NCBI RefSeq assembly: GCF_033807715.1
Contig: NC_084587.1
Coordinates: 24,590,517-24,654,516 of the forward strand
Reading direction: 5' to 3'
Source of the DNA: Cololabis saira
Lineage: Eukaryota; Chordata; Actinopteri; Beloniformes; Belonidae
Length of the DNA: 64,000 bases
Below, piece after piece: positions 33,430-45,307 of this stretch. The notes below the pieces were generated by a model. That model was not told the origin of the DNA and ran no database searches. It saw only the letters and a program-made list of their open reading frames with translations. Every line of letters begins with the position of its first letter. Within the stretch, counting starts at the first letter, position 1. Made by a program: the position numbers and the translations under genes.

Positions 33430-33855
33430 TAACTATTTCCTCAATCCTCAAGCTTCTCAGGGGAGGATACCAATATAATCTCTCCGGCATATGCCGGGTC
33501 TGCCCTGAGGCATCCTCCTGGATGGACATGCCTGAAATGCCTCCCCAGGCAGGTGTCCAGGAGGCATCCTAAGTAGATGTGTGAACCACCTCAACTGGTT
33601 ACTCTCAATGAAGAGCATTGCTTTTGATCCAAAATCCCCTTCGAGGGGACTGAAATATTCCCTCAATGTCTAGGACGAATCCAGCCACCAGAGGAAATTA
33701 ATTTCAACCATTTAACCTACAGTTTGTGACCATAGCTGAGGGTAGGAACGTAGATTGACCTGTTAACATTGAAATGTGGCTTTTAGCTCAGGTCCCTCCC
33801 AATCATAACTGGGTGCGACAGAGTCTGCATTACTGCAGAACCCCGAATGGTCATC
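33430..33855 (-). pseudogene. Rex3-like LINE relic (minus strand), host of the LTR element
   Basis: Parallel to 56890-57210 of the young Rex3 copy: shared blocks include TCCAGGAGGCATCC, GGACATGCCTG, ACTCTCAATG, GACCATAG, CGTAGATTGACC and GCATTACTGC. These cover the RT C-terminal region and are too broken to be coding. The relic stops abruptly at the left LTR and its last bases join 38730 when the LTR element is removed. Confidence 0.65.
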
Positions 33856-34622
33856 TGTTAGGTTAAAAAGTCATTAACATACATTAATTAACTTAGACAA
33901 AGACACCGGAGACTTATGGAATGATTTTCAATGGCCTTCTGCAGAAGGTTGGAGAGGAATCCTGAGAAGCTTTAGGCAACACGGCCCTTCTCTTAGCTCG
34001 TCAGAACTTCTCTCAACTGGCTGTCTGCAGAGCTGGCGCTTTTATTAAGCAAAGGATGACAGGAATGACCATATTTGGAACAGTGAATGTATAGATGGAC
34101 GATTGACAAAAACAGATGGTCACACACATGACTTTTCAGTTAAAGAGGCTTGGTATGAAGAAAACAAACAGACATCCTTAAAAACAAGGGTTCAAGGGGT
34201 CAACTAAAACAGTACCTCTGTTGGTGGTTTGAACAGATGGTTTTTAAAGACACTGGGTTATTTACAAACCAGAAGTCACCAGGCCAAACTTCATGGGGGT
34301 CTCGTGTTATCAGATGGTCCAACTAAACCTAGCTAACCTTTAAGTCAGCTTAAACGTCTTGAAACTACATGAAGGGTCAATAAATGAGCACCTTCTGGAC
34401 AAACAAGAAATCTGTGAGGCTTTGCACAGATGTGTCTAAAGACACTGCTCAGCTGTTAACAAAACCCTAAATACCTAAATACCATCAGGGAATGGCCTGC
34501 CTGTAACTTCTGTTAACAATTGTAAACTTGTGAAAAACGCAGCAGTCAATTTCTCTGAGCTTACCTAATTCTGTTACGTTTATAATGACAATCTTAATTC
34601 AAAAGAGTTGATTAACCTCACA
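33856..34622 (-). repeat. 3' LTR (left copy)
   Basis: On the minus strand it runs TGTGAGGTTAATC to TTTTTAACCTAACA, so the ends are TG and CA. The hexamer AATAAA is at 34046-34041 just before GCGCCAGCTCTGCAGAC, a plausible U3/R region. By eye I found no difference from the right copy. Confidence 0.9.
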
Positions 34623-34881
34623 TTTCCCTACTCTTGTCATTTTGAAACTTCACAGCACCCAAAATAAAACACTCCAGTGTCATTGTAAACATACAGGTAA
34701 TGAAAACACAGAAAAGTACAAAGACAGTAATAGTCGTAATCGAAATCGTAATCTCAGTCATTATGTCAGCATGACTCAGTAATGAAAAAGTCTCTTCCAT
34801 TCCTCGGACTCCTCTCCTAGTTTGTTGTCGCAAGTCAGTTTGGCTAGTCTTCTTCTTCAGGCTGGGCTGGCGAGTAGGCAT
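34618..34881 (-). pseudogene. Short envelope-like C-terminal frame of the LTR element
   Basis: An 87-codon minus-strand frame ends right at the polypurine tract, with its last Met and stop formed by the first LTR bases. This is the usual position of a retroviral envelope tail. It has a basic N-terminal part, one hydrophobic segment of about 25 residues (residues about 43-67) with a Cys-x-x-x-x-x-Cys spacing, and a short tail. No surface domain, fusion peptide or heptad region was identified upstream, so this would be a small remnant. Assignment rests on location and hydrophobicity only. Confidence 0.35.
34623..34634 (-). other. Polypurine tract
   Basis: Minus-strand AGAGTAGGGAAA lies immediately 5' of the 3' LTR, the expected start site for plus-strand DNA synthesis. 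Confidence 0.6.
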
Positions 34882-35177
34882 CAGTTGATTACTTCGGCGG
34901 GCAAAGGTTGTGGTACCGCCCGACTTCCTGCACTACTCGAGCCTGGCATTTCTCTGCTAGCTTTCACTGCAACTGGTGAACGCAGTAGATCATTCAGCAG
35001 CCTTTACTGCTGCCGGTGTCCTGATCTGGACAGCAAAAAGGGCCCGTCCTGACGGAGTGATGACGTTTCACCACTCGACTCAGGATCCGGTTACCCAGTT
35101 TCAGCAGTTCCTGCTTTAGGAGAGGGGGAGAGGAAGAAAACAGCAGCGTACAAGAAGACGATTCTCATGTACAGTTC

Positions 35178-35433
35178 AACTAATGGCCGTCATTCAGGCC
35201 ATGGCTTTCTTGAGCCTTAACTTAACAGGCCATTAGTTCACTTCAAGAATGAAATCCATATGAACAACTTCAAATGGATAGGTCCTCTCATGTTGTATCT
35301 GCAACATGTCGGAAAACTCCTACTAAAAAATTTTTAAAGGGTATTTAGTATTTAATCCTCATGATGTATCATATGTACCCCTACATACTCCCACTCCCTC
35401 CTGTTGAGCCATAGAAACTCCCTATGGCTCAAC
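35178..35433. repeat. Two inverted repeats in the LTR element interior
   Basis: AACTAATGGCC (35178-35188) pairs with GGCCATTAGTT (35228-35238). GTTGAGCCATAG (35403-35414) pairs perfectly with CTATGGCTCAAC (35422-35433) across a 7-base loop. Either could fold in the element RNA. The function is unknown. Confidence 0.7.
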
Positions 35434-35882
35434 TTAGCCACCAGGGGGAACAACTTCCTTGGAAGCACTGGTCTGCTTCACAGCATTTTTTTTGCATGCC
35501 GACAGGGGTGGGGGTTTTGTTGTCATTAGACCCCCTCCTTGTTGACTTTTCCCTGGAAGAGTCAGGCTGCCAGAGTCAGGCTCCCCAGATAAGTGGCCCT
35601 CCCACTTCTTGACCTTCGCACCCTGGCAAGTCTGCAGGTCTGACTCAATGATTCTCTAGGGTTGGATATCTATGTCCCTCAGAGATCCCCCCTCCCATCA
35701 CCAGATTAGATGGGGCAAAACCTTTAAAATTCTGTCTCCCACCGTAGATTAGACTACAGAATTTCTCATTGAAAAACGTTCTTATTTCCACCCAGGTAGG
35801 TTATGGTCTTATTAAAGTATCACCACACAAAAACTGTCAGTGCAGCAACTCTTCTGCAACGTAAACAGTAGTCTTCAGTGAA

Positions 35883-35884
<2 letters not shown>

Positions 35885-35928
<44 letters not shown>
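35885..35928. repeat. (TA)n microsatellite
   Basis: About 22 uninterrupted TA units within the LTR element interior. Confidence 0.95.
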
Positions 35929-35931
<3 letters not shown>

Positions 35932-36945
35932 AATAAATCATAGTCACAAAACATCGGACTTAAAGGAGCATTCTATCAAATAATGTCTTCTCAACTGTTG
36001 TTGAGCTCTATTTTCCCCAAATCAAAAGAAATGCCAGAAAATTGTCATAAAATTGTCAGAAAAATTGTCAGAAAATTATCTCCAGATAAATCATGAGTAC
36101 TTATAAAAGTCTTCAGGAGATTCCTAATCTTCTGTTTGCATGCTGCAACGCAAATGCATGCTCCCCTTATGAAGACTCATAGAAGTCTTAAGAAAATTGT
36201 GGGATAAATTCCCATGCGTAAACTACACATAGACAAAAACCCACTAACATTAAACACAACTTCAGATCATCTGCATGTGGGTTTGTGTATCACTGCAAAT
36301 GTGTAAATTACTTCTCCTCAAACTACACTAACTAAGCTCAATTGGTGCATTTTAAATTAACTCACAACCTAGATGGTAGCAACACTGATCACAAATGTAC
36401 ACCTTTTCAGTGTGAATAGCCTGATATGCACTCAGGGTTCTTCTTTTCTAAAAAGATTGTACAACGGGTTTGTTTCTCCTCCACACAACCCTTTTTGTGT
36501 AAAATATCACTGACATACAAATGACAGTAGGCTAATGAACACACCCCCTTCCACTGTATTCTAAAAATACAGCGGCGCTAATTTCATTGTACAAAACCCA
36601 TCCTCTGAAGCTGTCAATCATCAGTAGTGATTTCACAACAGACAGAGTAAGGACAAATGATTGATTTGTTTTACATTCATGTCACAAACAACCCAACCAT
36701 TTTATCTCATGCTCGCAAATTGCAGGAATCCCATTTCCATACAATCCAAGTCAAATACAGTGTTACAAAAGTAATCTGCAAATTAAATGGTGAATTAACC
36801 CAATTTAAACCTTCTATGATTCTATGCCTTCATTCAGGGCTTAGAATGATAGAACAACCTATATTTCTCCATTTTTCTACGTCTCCTCCATAAGGAGAGC
36901 TTCTCACTTCTCAGCCTGCAGCCGCTCGTAAACCGGAGCATGCTT

Positions 36946-37110
36946 TCACACACACACACTCTCTCTGCAGCTTGGCTCTGCAAACTCTGCAGCTGTTTCA
37001 CAAGGTCTCATGAATACACACACACAGAGAGTGTCTCTCACAAACACACACACACACAGAGACACACACACAGAGCTGCAGCTTGTCACACAGACACAGA
37101 GAGTCACACC
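36946..37110. repeat. CA/GAGA-rich simple sequence
   Basis: Alternating CACACA and GAGAGA-type tracts with a repeated CAGCTTG/GCAGCT word, within the leader side of the LTR element. There is no open gene on the sense (minus) strand. Confidence 0.8.
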
Positions 37111-37941
37111 CAGCTGCAGCCCCCACTTCTCCCCATCTTCACGTAGCTTTCTTTACCTTTTTCTTTCTTGCTAAACCTTGTCCCGTTTTGGACATTTAAT
37201 CAGTTTTCTTTTAGTCTTAAATTAGTCCATTTACTTCTTTTTAAGTTTCGTGTATTATTATTTTGCAAGATTTGTCTCCATTTTCTTAAGTTTGAGGACG
37301 TCTCCCCATCAATTAAGCATCTTTTGAGATTCTTTAAGCATAAGTTTCAGCTTAACCACGCCTCTGCTATTTTTCGCCAGTTATTTTTCTTTCCTAAGTT
37401 TCTCTCAGGACACAAATTTCCTTTTTCAACAGTTTGGTTTTAGCCTGATCTTTAGTGAATTTTTCCTCTCAATTTTGAAAACCCCAAACATTGAACAGAC
37501 ATAAACATCAGACAAACATTAGACAAACATAAAACACAACCATTAAAAATCATTTCCAAATAGAAACCCCTTCTCGTAATTCTGTACTTTTAAAGTCCCC
37601 TGACTTCAAAAGCCGGTCCCCGACCGAGTTAGATGTTGGTCTTACGCACTGCTCTTTAGGCAGTATTTTTAGAGGCCCCTATGCCTCATAAAAATCAGGT
37701 CCCCGACCCGCCGCCAAACACCGTTTTCGCTAACCTCTTGTTAGTATACACAGAAATTTCACTCAAAAGAGGTCTCTCACCTAGTCTCCTAGTGCCCTTC
37801 CCTGGCTCGGAAATCTCGTCGTCTGGACTCTGGAACAGCGCAGATCAATCTGGGCCCCGTTCCTGAAGTCAGAACGCTGTCGACAGATTTTTAGATGGCC
37901 TCCTTTGACCGTACGCCGTTCCATCGCCAGAACTTGAGATT

Positions 37942-37959
37942 CCGGGTTTCTCTGCACCA
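37942..37959 (-). other. Primer-binding-site-like sequence
   Basis: Minus-strand TGGTGCAGAGAAACCCGG starts 3 bases after the 5' LTR. It resembles the complement of the 3' end of tRNA-Phe (which would be TGGTGCCGAAACCCGGG) except for a small internal difference. Priming by tRNA-Phe is inference. Confidence 0.5.
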
Positions 37960-37962
37960 AAA

Positions 37963-38729
37963 TGTTAGGTTAAAAAGTCATTAACATACATTAATTAACT
38001 TAGACAAAGACACCGGAGACTTATGGAATGATTTTCAATGGCCTTCTGCAGAAGGTTGGAGAGGAATCCTGAGAAGCTTTAGGCAACACGGCCCTTCTCT
38101 TAGCTCGTCAGAACTTCTCTCAACTGGCTGTCTGCAGAGCTGGCGCTTTTATTAAGCAAAGGATGACAGGAATGACCATATTTGGAACAGTGAATGTATA
38201 GATGGACGATTGACAAAAACAGATGGTCACACACATGACTTTTCAGTTAAAGAGGCTTGGTATGAAGAAAACAAACAGACATCCTTAAAAACAAGGGTTC
38301 AAGGGGTCAACTAAAACAGTACCTCTGTTGGTGGTTTGAACAGATGGTTTTTAAAGACACTGGGTTATTTACAAACCAGAAGTCACCAGGCCAAACTTCA
38401 TGGGGGTCTCGTGTTATCAGATGGTCCAACTAAACCTAGCTAACCTTTAAGTCAGCTTAAACGTCTTGAAACTACATGAAGGGTCAATAAATGAGCACCT
38501 TCTGGACAAACAAGAAATCTGTGAGGCTTTGCACAGATGTGTCTAAAGACACTGCTCAGCTGTTAACAAAACCCTAAATACCTAAATACCATCAGGGAAT
38601 GGCCTGCCTGTAACTTCTGTTAACAATTGTAAACTTGTGAAAAACGCAGCAGTCAATTTCTCTGAGCTTACCTAATTCTGTTACGTTTATAATGACAATC
38701 TTAATTCAAAAGAGTTGATTAACCTCACA
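37963..38729 (-). repeat. 5' LTR (right copy)
   Basis: Same 767-bp length and, as far as I can read, the same sequence as the left LTR. It is followed by CATC and then the continuing relic sequence. Confidence 0.9.
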
Positions 38730-38733
38730 CATC

Positions 38734-39086
38734 CCTGATGGACTTTGACTCTCACCTGTAGCTACCAGCAACATGGACAAAACTCTTATGACTGGTTGTA
38801 GAGACAATAAGTCATAATGCAGTATCTAAATCTATAAGCCACAATATCAAACAATCAAATCACTGATAAGTAAAGTAATTTATTGGTTGCCTTATAGGCA
38901 ATGTTTTTGCTGAGAAATACTGTACCCTGGCATTCACATGGGATGCTACTCTGATACCTGATACCTAGCTAGACATTTTTACAAATCTAAACCCCTAACT
39001 TGCTACTCCGTTTTCAACAGTGTACTACTTACTAGGTTTTCTGAAATGAGAGTTAAATCCAGGGTGAATAAATCTGCATACTTGTT
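38734..39086. other. No gene seen
   Basis: Right flank of the LTR insertion. Residual LINE similarity may extend a short way but cannot be followed. Confidence 0.4.
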
Positions 39087-39434
39087 TTAAAGGAGCATGA
39101 GGCTCCTTTTAAGAAATGAGACTCTCTAGCGCCACCCTTCACCACAACGGCCGTTGGGGGTACTGCAGCCAACAGTGAAGCCGGCACAGGAGAACGGGGA
39201 GAACGCACATGCAGCGTCATGTGACGTCACATCCGCAGCCCAGCGCGGGAAATTCGGGACCGAATTGCAGCACATTTTGCAGCACACAGCCTGTCCAAGG
39301 CAAAGGAGAGATACACTAGAGGGCTCATTCTTTTTGCTTTGGAACGCTTCATCTGACATTATTACTAGAAAACTTAAAATGTATACGGATTTTTTTCATA
39401 AATCTTGCCACAATCCGGCCTCAAGCTCCTTTAA
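39087..39434. mobile_element. TTAA-flanked MITE, family A copy 2
   Basis: 348 bp with TTAA at both edges and inverted ends AGGAGCATGAGGC and GCCTCAAGCTCCT. It differs from copy 1 (2627-2974) at only scattered positions. The length is identical to copy 1. Confidence 0.8.
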
Positions 39435-39439
39435 GTATG

Positions 39440-42400
39440 CAGCAATTAACAAAATTAATCAATTATATTACAGTACCAATTGGTGGCAGCACTGCAGTAA
39501 ACTGTCCAGTCTGTCAGGACAAAAAGAACAAAAATTATGAAAAACAGAATTGTGTGAATAAGCGCCAAACATCAAACTTTCAGTTTGAGGGTCATGCGGT
39601 ACTAAATTGTTGCAATTCCTTGAATGGCTGCTAGAGACTGGCTCTTATCTTATATTAACAGCCGTTCAAAAAAAATTATTTTGGTGTCACTCATTTGATT
39701 TCATGCCCGTGACAACTCTGACAGAGGTGAATGTTTATGTACCACACCAAGATAATATATATAAAAGTAATACATTTATTTTTAATATCACTGACTAACA
39801 GTCAGCTCAGCCATTGGTTAGCTACTATTACCTCCTCATCCATTCCTCGTTACTATTACTTCCTCGTCCATAATCTTCATCTTCAACGCTTAGCAAAGCA
39901 ACCAGCCATTTGTACGAACCCAACATCAGTTAAATGGTATATTTGACTGCCGGCAGCTCTGGAGATATTTCTGCTCCACTGAAGGAGAGTTGCCAAAGCT
40001 AACTTTGATTGATACTGTATATGGTGGCCATGTTACTTTCAACTTCCTGGGCAACACCTCTACGCCTCCTACAAAGAAATATTGGCTTCAAAACAAATCT
40101 TCAGAAATCAATGTTACTTGACCTAATGTCATAGTGTTAGCTTACTTTAAACAACAATGCTAAGCGCAGCTTACTGGCTAATCTGATTCAGCCCTGTTTT
40201 AAAGGACGTTACACAAAAAAAAAAAAATTCTTCCCTTTGTAATGTGTGTATTTCAAATGTTGATGCTAACAATTCTCTATTATGTGTTTTAATATAAATA
40301 AAGCAAGATAAACATTGGGTTTAGAGGTCTTTTTTCCCATTTGCAGAACAAATGATGCTATTAATGGTGTCAAAATCCTACATTTTGATTTAGAAAAGAA
40401 ACAATAAAATAAGAATATAAAATGGACATAATCACACCAAATAGAATAATTAATAAAGAGATAATAAATACTAATAATGGTATGGAAATAGGTTGGTAAG
40501 AAGACAATCGTAGCAACTTTTCTTCTAAAAATATAACTTTTTCATGGTATAAGCTTATCTTTTAGGAAAAATCATTGGATCCTTGATGATTCAAATTACC
40601 CCCACCTTTAGGTTTTTTAATAGATGAACCCATGGTGTGAGATGAATTACAGCTACATCTTCAGCATGTGAATGCATTAAATAGAGCTGACAGCAGAGAT
40701 CTCCCAAGTAATTTCACAGTCAGACTTGATGGTTAATTACGTTTGTAGGGGTGTTGCTAACTACCTGGGGAGACGTTTTTGGAGCAGAACCTGGAAGGGG
40801 AGGTGACTTTGGGTCTCTTGAGGACACACAGCGCTCTGAAATGGAACATGAGTCCTGAAAGGTAGCATTAGTGACTCACTGAAATGAAATGGTGTCAGCC
40901 TTTGTCTTACCACATGAATGAATTTAATTTGTGTTATCTCCATGTCCTCAGAGGAGTGGAACAATCAGAGGATGTAGTTGATGAAGCTCAAGGGCATCCA
41001 CCAGTGCTTTTCAAATTGTGAGCTTTTATATTGAGAATGCAAAAGCATTTATGTTGTCTAATGAAATAACACTTGGTCAAATATGTTTATGTATATTTTC
41101 GACACGAACAAAGTAAAGGGAAACTGTAGTGGTGGTAGTGGTATATTTAAATTATTTTGTGTAGATACCGGTAAATGGCTGTTTTTCCTTAAATGAATTT
41201 CTCTAAAGCACACATTCACTAGTGCATCATATTCACTATTACAAAGATCTCCCTCTGACCTTTCTAAAATAAGAAAAAAAGCAACTAAGAGCTCACTTAA
41301 GCTTTTGCGGGAACTCTCTTCACTACTGTGCAATTGCCACGGCATTTCTATGAAATAGCTAAAGCTTAATTGTGAATTTACTATAAAAAAGAAGGATACA
41401 TTGTAATGCTTTGAAGTGAAACCTCTGTAATCATAATCAATTTGGCTTTGGGGATTAATAAAGTATTTTGAATTGAATTTGAATTGAATATGACTAATTA
41501 ATAAATGCAAGATTATTATAATTACATTCATAATACCAGACCTACATTGGGCAGGATTGAGATAAAATCTTAAAAATAGAAATCTCTCCTTGTGGTTTGA
41601 GAGACCTAAAGTCACAAGGCAACCAAAAAACTGTAAACTATCAGTCATTTGCCAAGCATAATTAATGAGATTAGCTAATGCCATTAACAACATAGATACA
41701 TAAATGAACTTGCAACTCATTTCAGTAATGCCTAAGCCCAATATCATCTGTTTGACGGATGATGCACAAAGCAGAAACGGGTCTGCCTTATTTTCATCCA
41801 GATGGACATCACAGCAAAATAAATATTAACACTCCTTTTTTTATAAGCCTCTATTTGAAATCCAAGTGTAACATGTCAGGTTCATGTCCATGACTGCATC
41901 CATTCATGTCACGATATACCCATGGAAATTAGACTAATGCACTAAGCCCAGCTCCACAAAAATTGACATTTTAATTTTGAATAAAGAAGTGAGTCCACAT
42001 TATTTATTTGTCCGTGGGTTGTTTCATCCATGCAGTTTTATCTATCTGGCTTCTAAAATTTCAAAGTTGTAGAAAAAGTTGAAATGAACAAAAAAAAGAC
42101 CATTCAACTACCCATTCGTGTGCAACAGGAATTGTCCGCATTTATTAAGCATTAGCCATAAATACAAAATATACAAAATACAAAGTCTGATTGATGACAC
42201 TAACAGTTTACGTTGATGAGACCCCCCTGGCAAGTTAAATGACAAAGTTCATGCTTGACTGTTCTCCTCTGCCTCCTGACACAAGCTTCTCCTGGGAAGA
42301 GCACGTTGCTCTACTTTTCAGAGGTGTGCCAGTGTGAGATTTGTTGGAGAGAAAATGGATTTCCTTCCTTTGCACAGATAATATTTGCATCAAAAGAAGC

Positions 42401-43230
42401 TTATGGAGCTTTTTGAGAGTGAGGGGTTGGCCGGGAGGAGTGGTGGTTGGTTTGGGGAGGTGATGGTGGGGCAGTGATGTTTGATAATACTGCCACTAAA
42501 GCAATGAACTGTGAACAGTTTCTCTACAAGCCATATCAAGAGACAGATGCTCTGAACATTTTATGTTGATTCTTGGAAGAAGTCAGCCCTGACCGTCATT
42601 TGTGTTTACAAAGTTGATATCAGACAGATGGTAGGTCACTACAGCTGGGACGAAATTACCAAAATCAGAGTGCTTGTAATTTTTGAAGATGTTTTTGTAA
42701 TGTTGTTTTCTATGTTGTTATCTTGCACTGTAATTTGAAAAAAAACAAAAAAACAAAAAAACATGAAAACCAAAAAGGAAAAAAAACAACTGAAATACGT
42801 ACAATGCATTTACAGTAGTGTTTTAAATATAAATATTCAGTTTATTTCTTACTTGCAGCTTGCTGTGAGAACCAGGAACGTATCTAATAGTAAATGAAAC
42901 AGTTCATTATGGAAGTCAGCTGTTTCAAAAATCTATTTGATGTAACTCTGTGTTGTGAGGCCATATACACACGATTACGTACCCTTTGAATCTCCATTAA
43001 ATTGAAAAAGGTATATTGATGGTTTTGCTATTTAAAAGCTTTCTAAAGATAAATAACGGTGCCCCTGGTCTATTATTTCAGCTTGTTCTCATTAAACTTT
43101 AAAAATCAAGGAGATGTTCACTCTTAAATTCTGTACAATTTAGACCCTTTTCCAGCCTCCCACATTTTATGTTTCAAAACCACGATATAATAACATCCCC
43201 TCTTATGAAGAAAAAAAAGGTTTTGATGAG
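39440..43230. other. No gene seen; includes a LINE-tail-like fragment
   Basis: AT-rich DNA. At 41436-41490, GGCTTTGGGGATTAATAAAG followed by TTTGAATTGAATT repeats looks like a LINE 3' tail. The 229-codon minus-strand frame across it (41058-41747) has no domain I recognise and includes this repeat tail, so I treat it as chance. Confidence 0.5.
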
Positions 43231-43235
43231 TCATT

Positions 43236-43802
43236 TTAAAAGGCTACAGCCTCCTTCTGACTTGAAACACCTTTAGAGCTACCACAGCAATGGGCGTTCT
43301 GCTATCAGGCACCACTACTATGGAACCAACTTCCAATCTGGGTTAAGGAGGCTGACACCACCTCCACCTTTAAAACTAAACTTAAAACATTTCTGTTTAG
43401 TAAAGCCTATAGTTAGTGTTTAGTAAACCTCTAGCTGGTGTTGGTAAATCTTTAGGTAGTGTAAACTTTAGTGTGTCAGAGTCGCTCCTGTAGTTTCTTG
43501 TGCTGGCCCCCCCTTCTCCTCCCTTTTCTCTCTTTTATCCATGTTGCAGCATCCTTTGCCGGACACCGGAACCTGCAGTGTGGGAGTGAGGGGGGCAGGG
43601 TAACGGCCCCTTTTGGGCGGGGGAGAAGGTTCGTTTGGCTTAAGGTTTTTCTCCCACTAGGGGAGTTTTTACCTGCCATTTTTTATGTAATAACTGCTCG
43701 GGGGTCATGTTCTGGGTATGGGTCTCTGGAAAGCGTCTAGAGACAACTCTGTTGTATTAGACGCTATATAAATAAAATTGAATTTAATTGAATTGAATTG
43801 AA
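43236..43802 (+). repeat. LINE 3' end (L2/CR1-type), plus strand
   Basis: Begins with decayed C-terminal coding (GTTTMEPTSNLG-like, then TSTFKTKLKTFLFSKAYS-like near 43360-43410). A GC-rich 3' UTR follows, ending GCGTCTAGAGACAACTCTGT, then GACGCTATATAAATAAAATT and an AATTG-type tail. The copy is 5'-truncated, as is usual for LINE insertions. Confidence 0.7.
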
Positions 43803-44039
43803 ATGGCAAGAACTACATCAAATAAGGTCTATCAGTACGCTACCATTTTGAGATATCAGGTTCAGATTCTCGCTTGGTCCCGCCAGGACTTCCAAGAACT
43901 TTTCTTCAGGGCACCCCCCTGTTCTTGGCGGTTTCCTGGGTCCTCATATTGTTGGATCAAAAACAATCACCTTTTGGCGCCTGATCTTCGTCCGGGCAGC
44001 CACAGTATTTCAGTGCTCCCGACTTTTTTGTAATTTTTT

Positions 44040-45130
44040 TGTGTAAATAGTGCATCTTAGCCACCATTCGGCATATCTTCAACCGAAATACCCTTCGATC
44101 CATCAGGAAATCTATGCTTTTTGAATTTTCTCCCACTGACTCCTGTAGAGGAAATAAAGGAGTGTGTTCCCGCTGTAGGAAACGTGAACTGCAGACCAAC
44201 GGTTGTGCGTCCCTCCCGGCGCTACAGGGGGCGGCGGGCCGATGTCCAGCGTAAGTGGAAGAGAAGAGGACATCGTACTCCGCTCCCTGCATCTGCATGT
44301 CCAACGTACGGTCTCTGTGCAATAAAATGGCCGAAATCAGCATTCTGAGTTTCCGACACCACTGTGGAGTTACCTCGATTCCAGCTGATCAGAGTGGACC
44401 GGACACGGAGGCCAGTGTGAAATCGAAGGGAGGAGGCTTGTGCTTTTACTTAAATAGTAACTGATGCACAGATGCAGTGATGTCACACCAACACTGTTCT
44501 GGCATCCTGGAATCAGTTTTTATTGAGTGTAAACCTTACTACTACCCAAGTTCTCCTCCATCATCCTTGTTTACATCCCTCCGCAAGCCCCCCTCCGCGA
44601 AGCACTACAATGGCTGGCTAAGCAGATCTCTGATGTGGAAACCCATATGCCAAACTCAGTATTTCTTGTGATCGGTACGCGGGACAACAACACCCTGGAG
44701 CACTTCTACTCCACTATAAAACACTCCTACCGCTCCATACCCCGTGCCCCCCTTGGACACTCCGACCAGCATTATACAGATGGTCCCCACATACAAGCAG
44801 CAACTGAAAAGGTCCAAACCACCCAGGACTACAGTGGAGTCCAGAGACTAAGGACTGCATGGAGTCTACTGACTCGGAGTCACTGACGGCCCCTGAGGAT
44901 GACAACAGCAGTCTTCTGTGTGTAGGTCGGCTTCCCAACCAAAACCATCACCAGGTACAATAACCAAAAGCCCTGGTTCTCCAAGCAGCTCAGAGAGCTC
45001 AAACGCCAGAAAGAGCAGGCGAACAGAGAAGGTGACATGGACACATTCAGGTTGGCCAGACAGGACCCCAAGAGGACCATTAAAACTAGAGATCAGGATT
45101 TTGAGGGCCGATTACCAAAAGCAGTATCTG
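44040..45130 (+). pseudogene. Rex1/CR1-like LINE endonuclease-region relic
   Basis: Blocks typical of the AP-endonuclease half of this LINE group appear in shifting frames: VRSLCNKMAEI near 44310, DTEASVKSKGGGLCFYLNSN near 44405-44460, LESVFIECKPYY near 44510, DNNTLEHFYSTIKHSYRSIP then RAPLGHSDQHY near 44690-44775, and KPWFSKQLRELKRQKEQ near 44965-45015. The GDFN block is lost and there is at least one internal deletion. It is the same general type as the RT relic at 718-1775, but a separate copy. Confidence 0.7.
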
Positions 45131-45307
45131 CCGATCCCGATATTGATGATCACAGCGCGAAATCCATAAATTCTTCAATATTGTTGTCTCATGTACACAA
45201 TACTGACATTGTATTATTAGGTATAAAAATGAGGAGCTGAGAAAATATAATGAATTGACCACTGTTTTATTGCAGGCTGAGGCAACATGCAGTATTTCAC
45301 ACTCTTA

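Larger units (their letters stand above)
33856..38729 (-). mobile_element. LTR retroelement with identical-looking LTRs (retrovirus-like)
   Basis: Two direct repeats of 767 bp (33856-34622 and 37963-38729) enclose 3,340 bp. CATC is duplicated at both outer edges (33852-33855, 38730-38733), a 4-bp duplication as made by several retroviral integrases. Orientation is minus: a primer-binding-site-like stretch abuts the right LTR and a purine-rich tract abuts the left. Internally I see a leader-like region, simple repeats and one short envelope-like terminal frame. No gag, protease, RT or integrase blocks were recognised, so this copy appears internally deleted and non-autonomous. Confidence 0.85.

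Noticed and set aside
41058..41747. 229-codon minus-strand open frame
   Set aside because: It crosses a LINE-tail-like repeat at 41436-41490, is AT-driven in composition, and shows no domain, splice context or codon pattern of a real gene.
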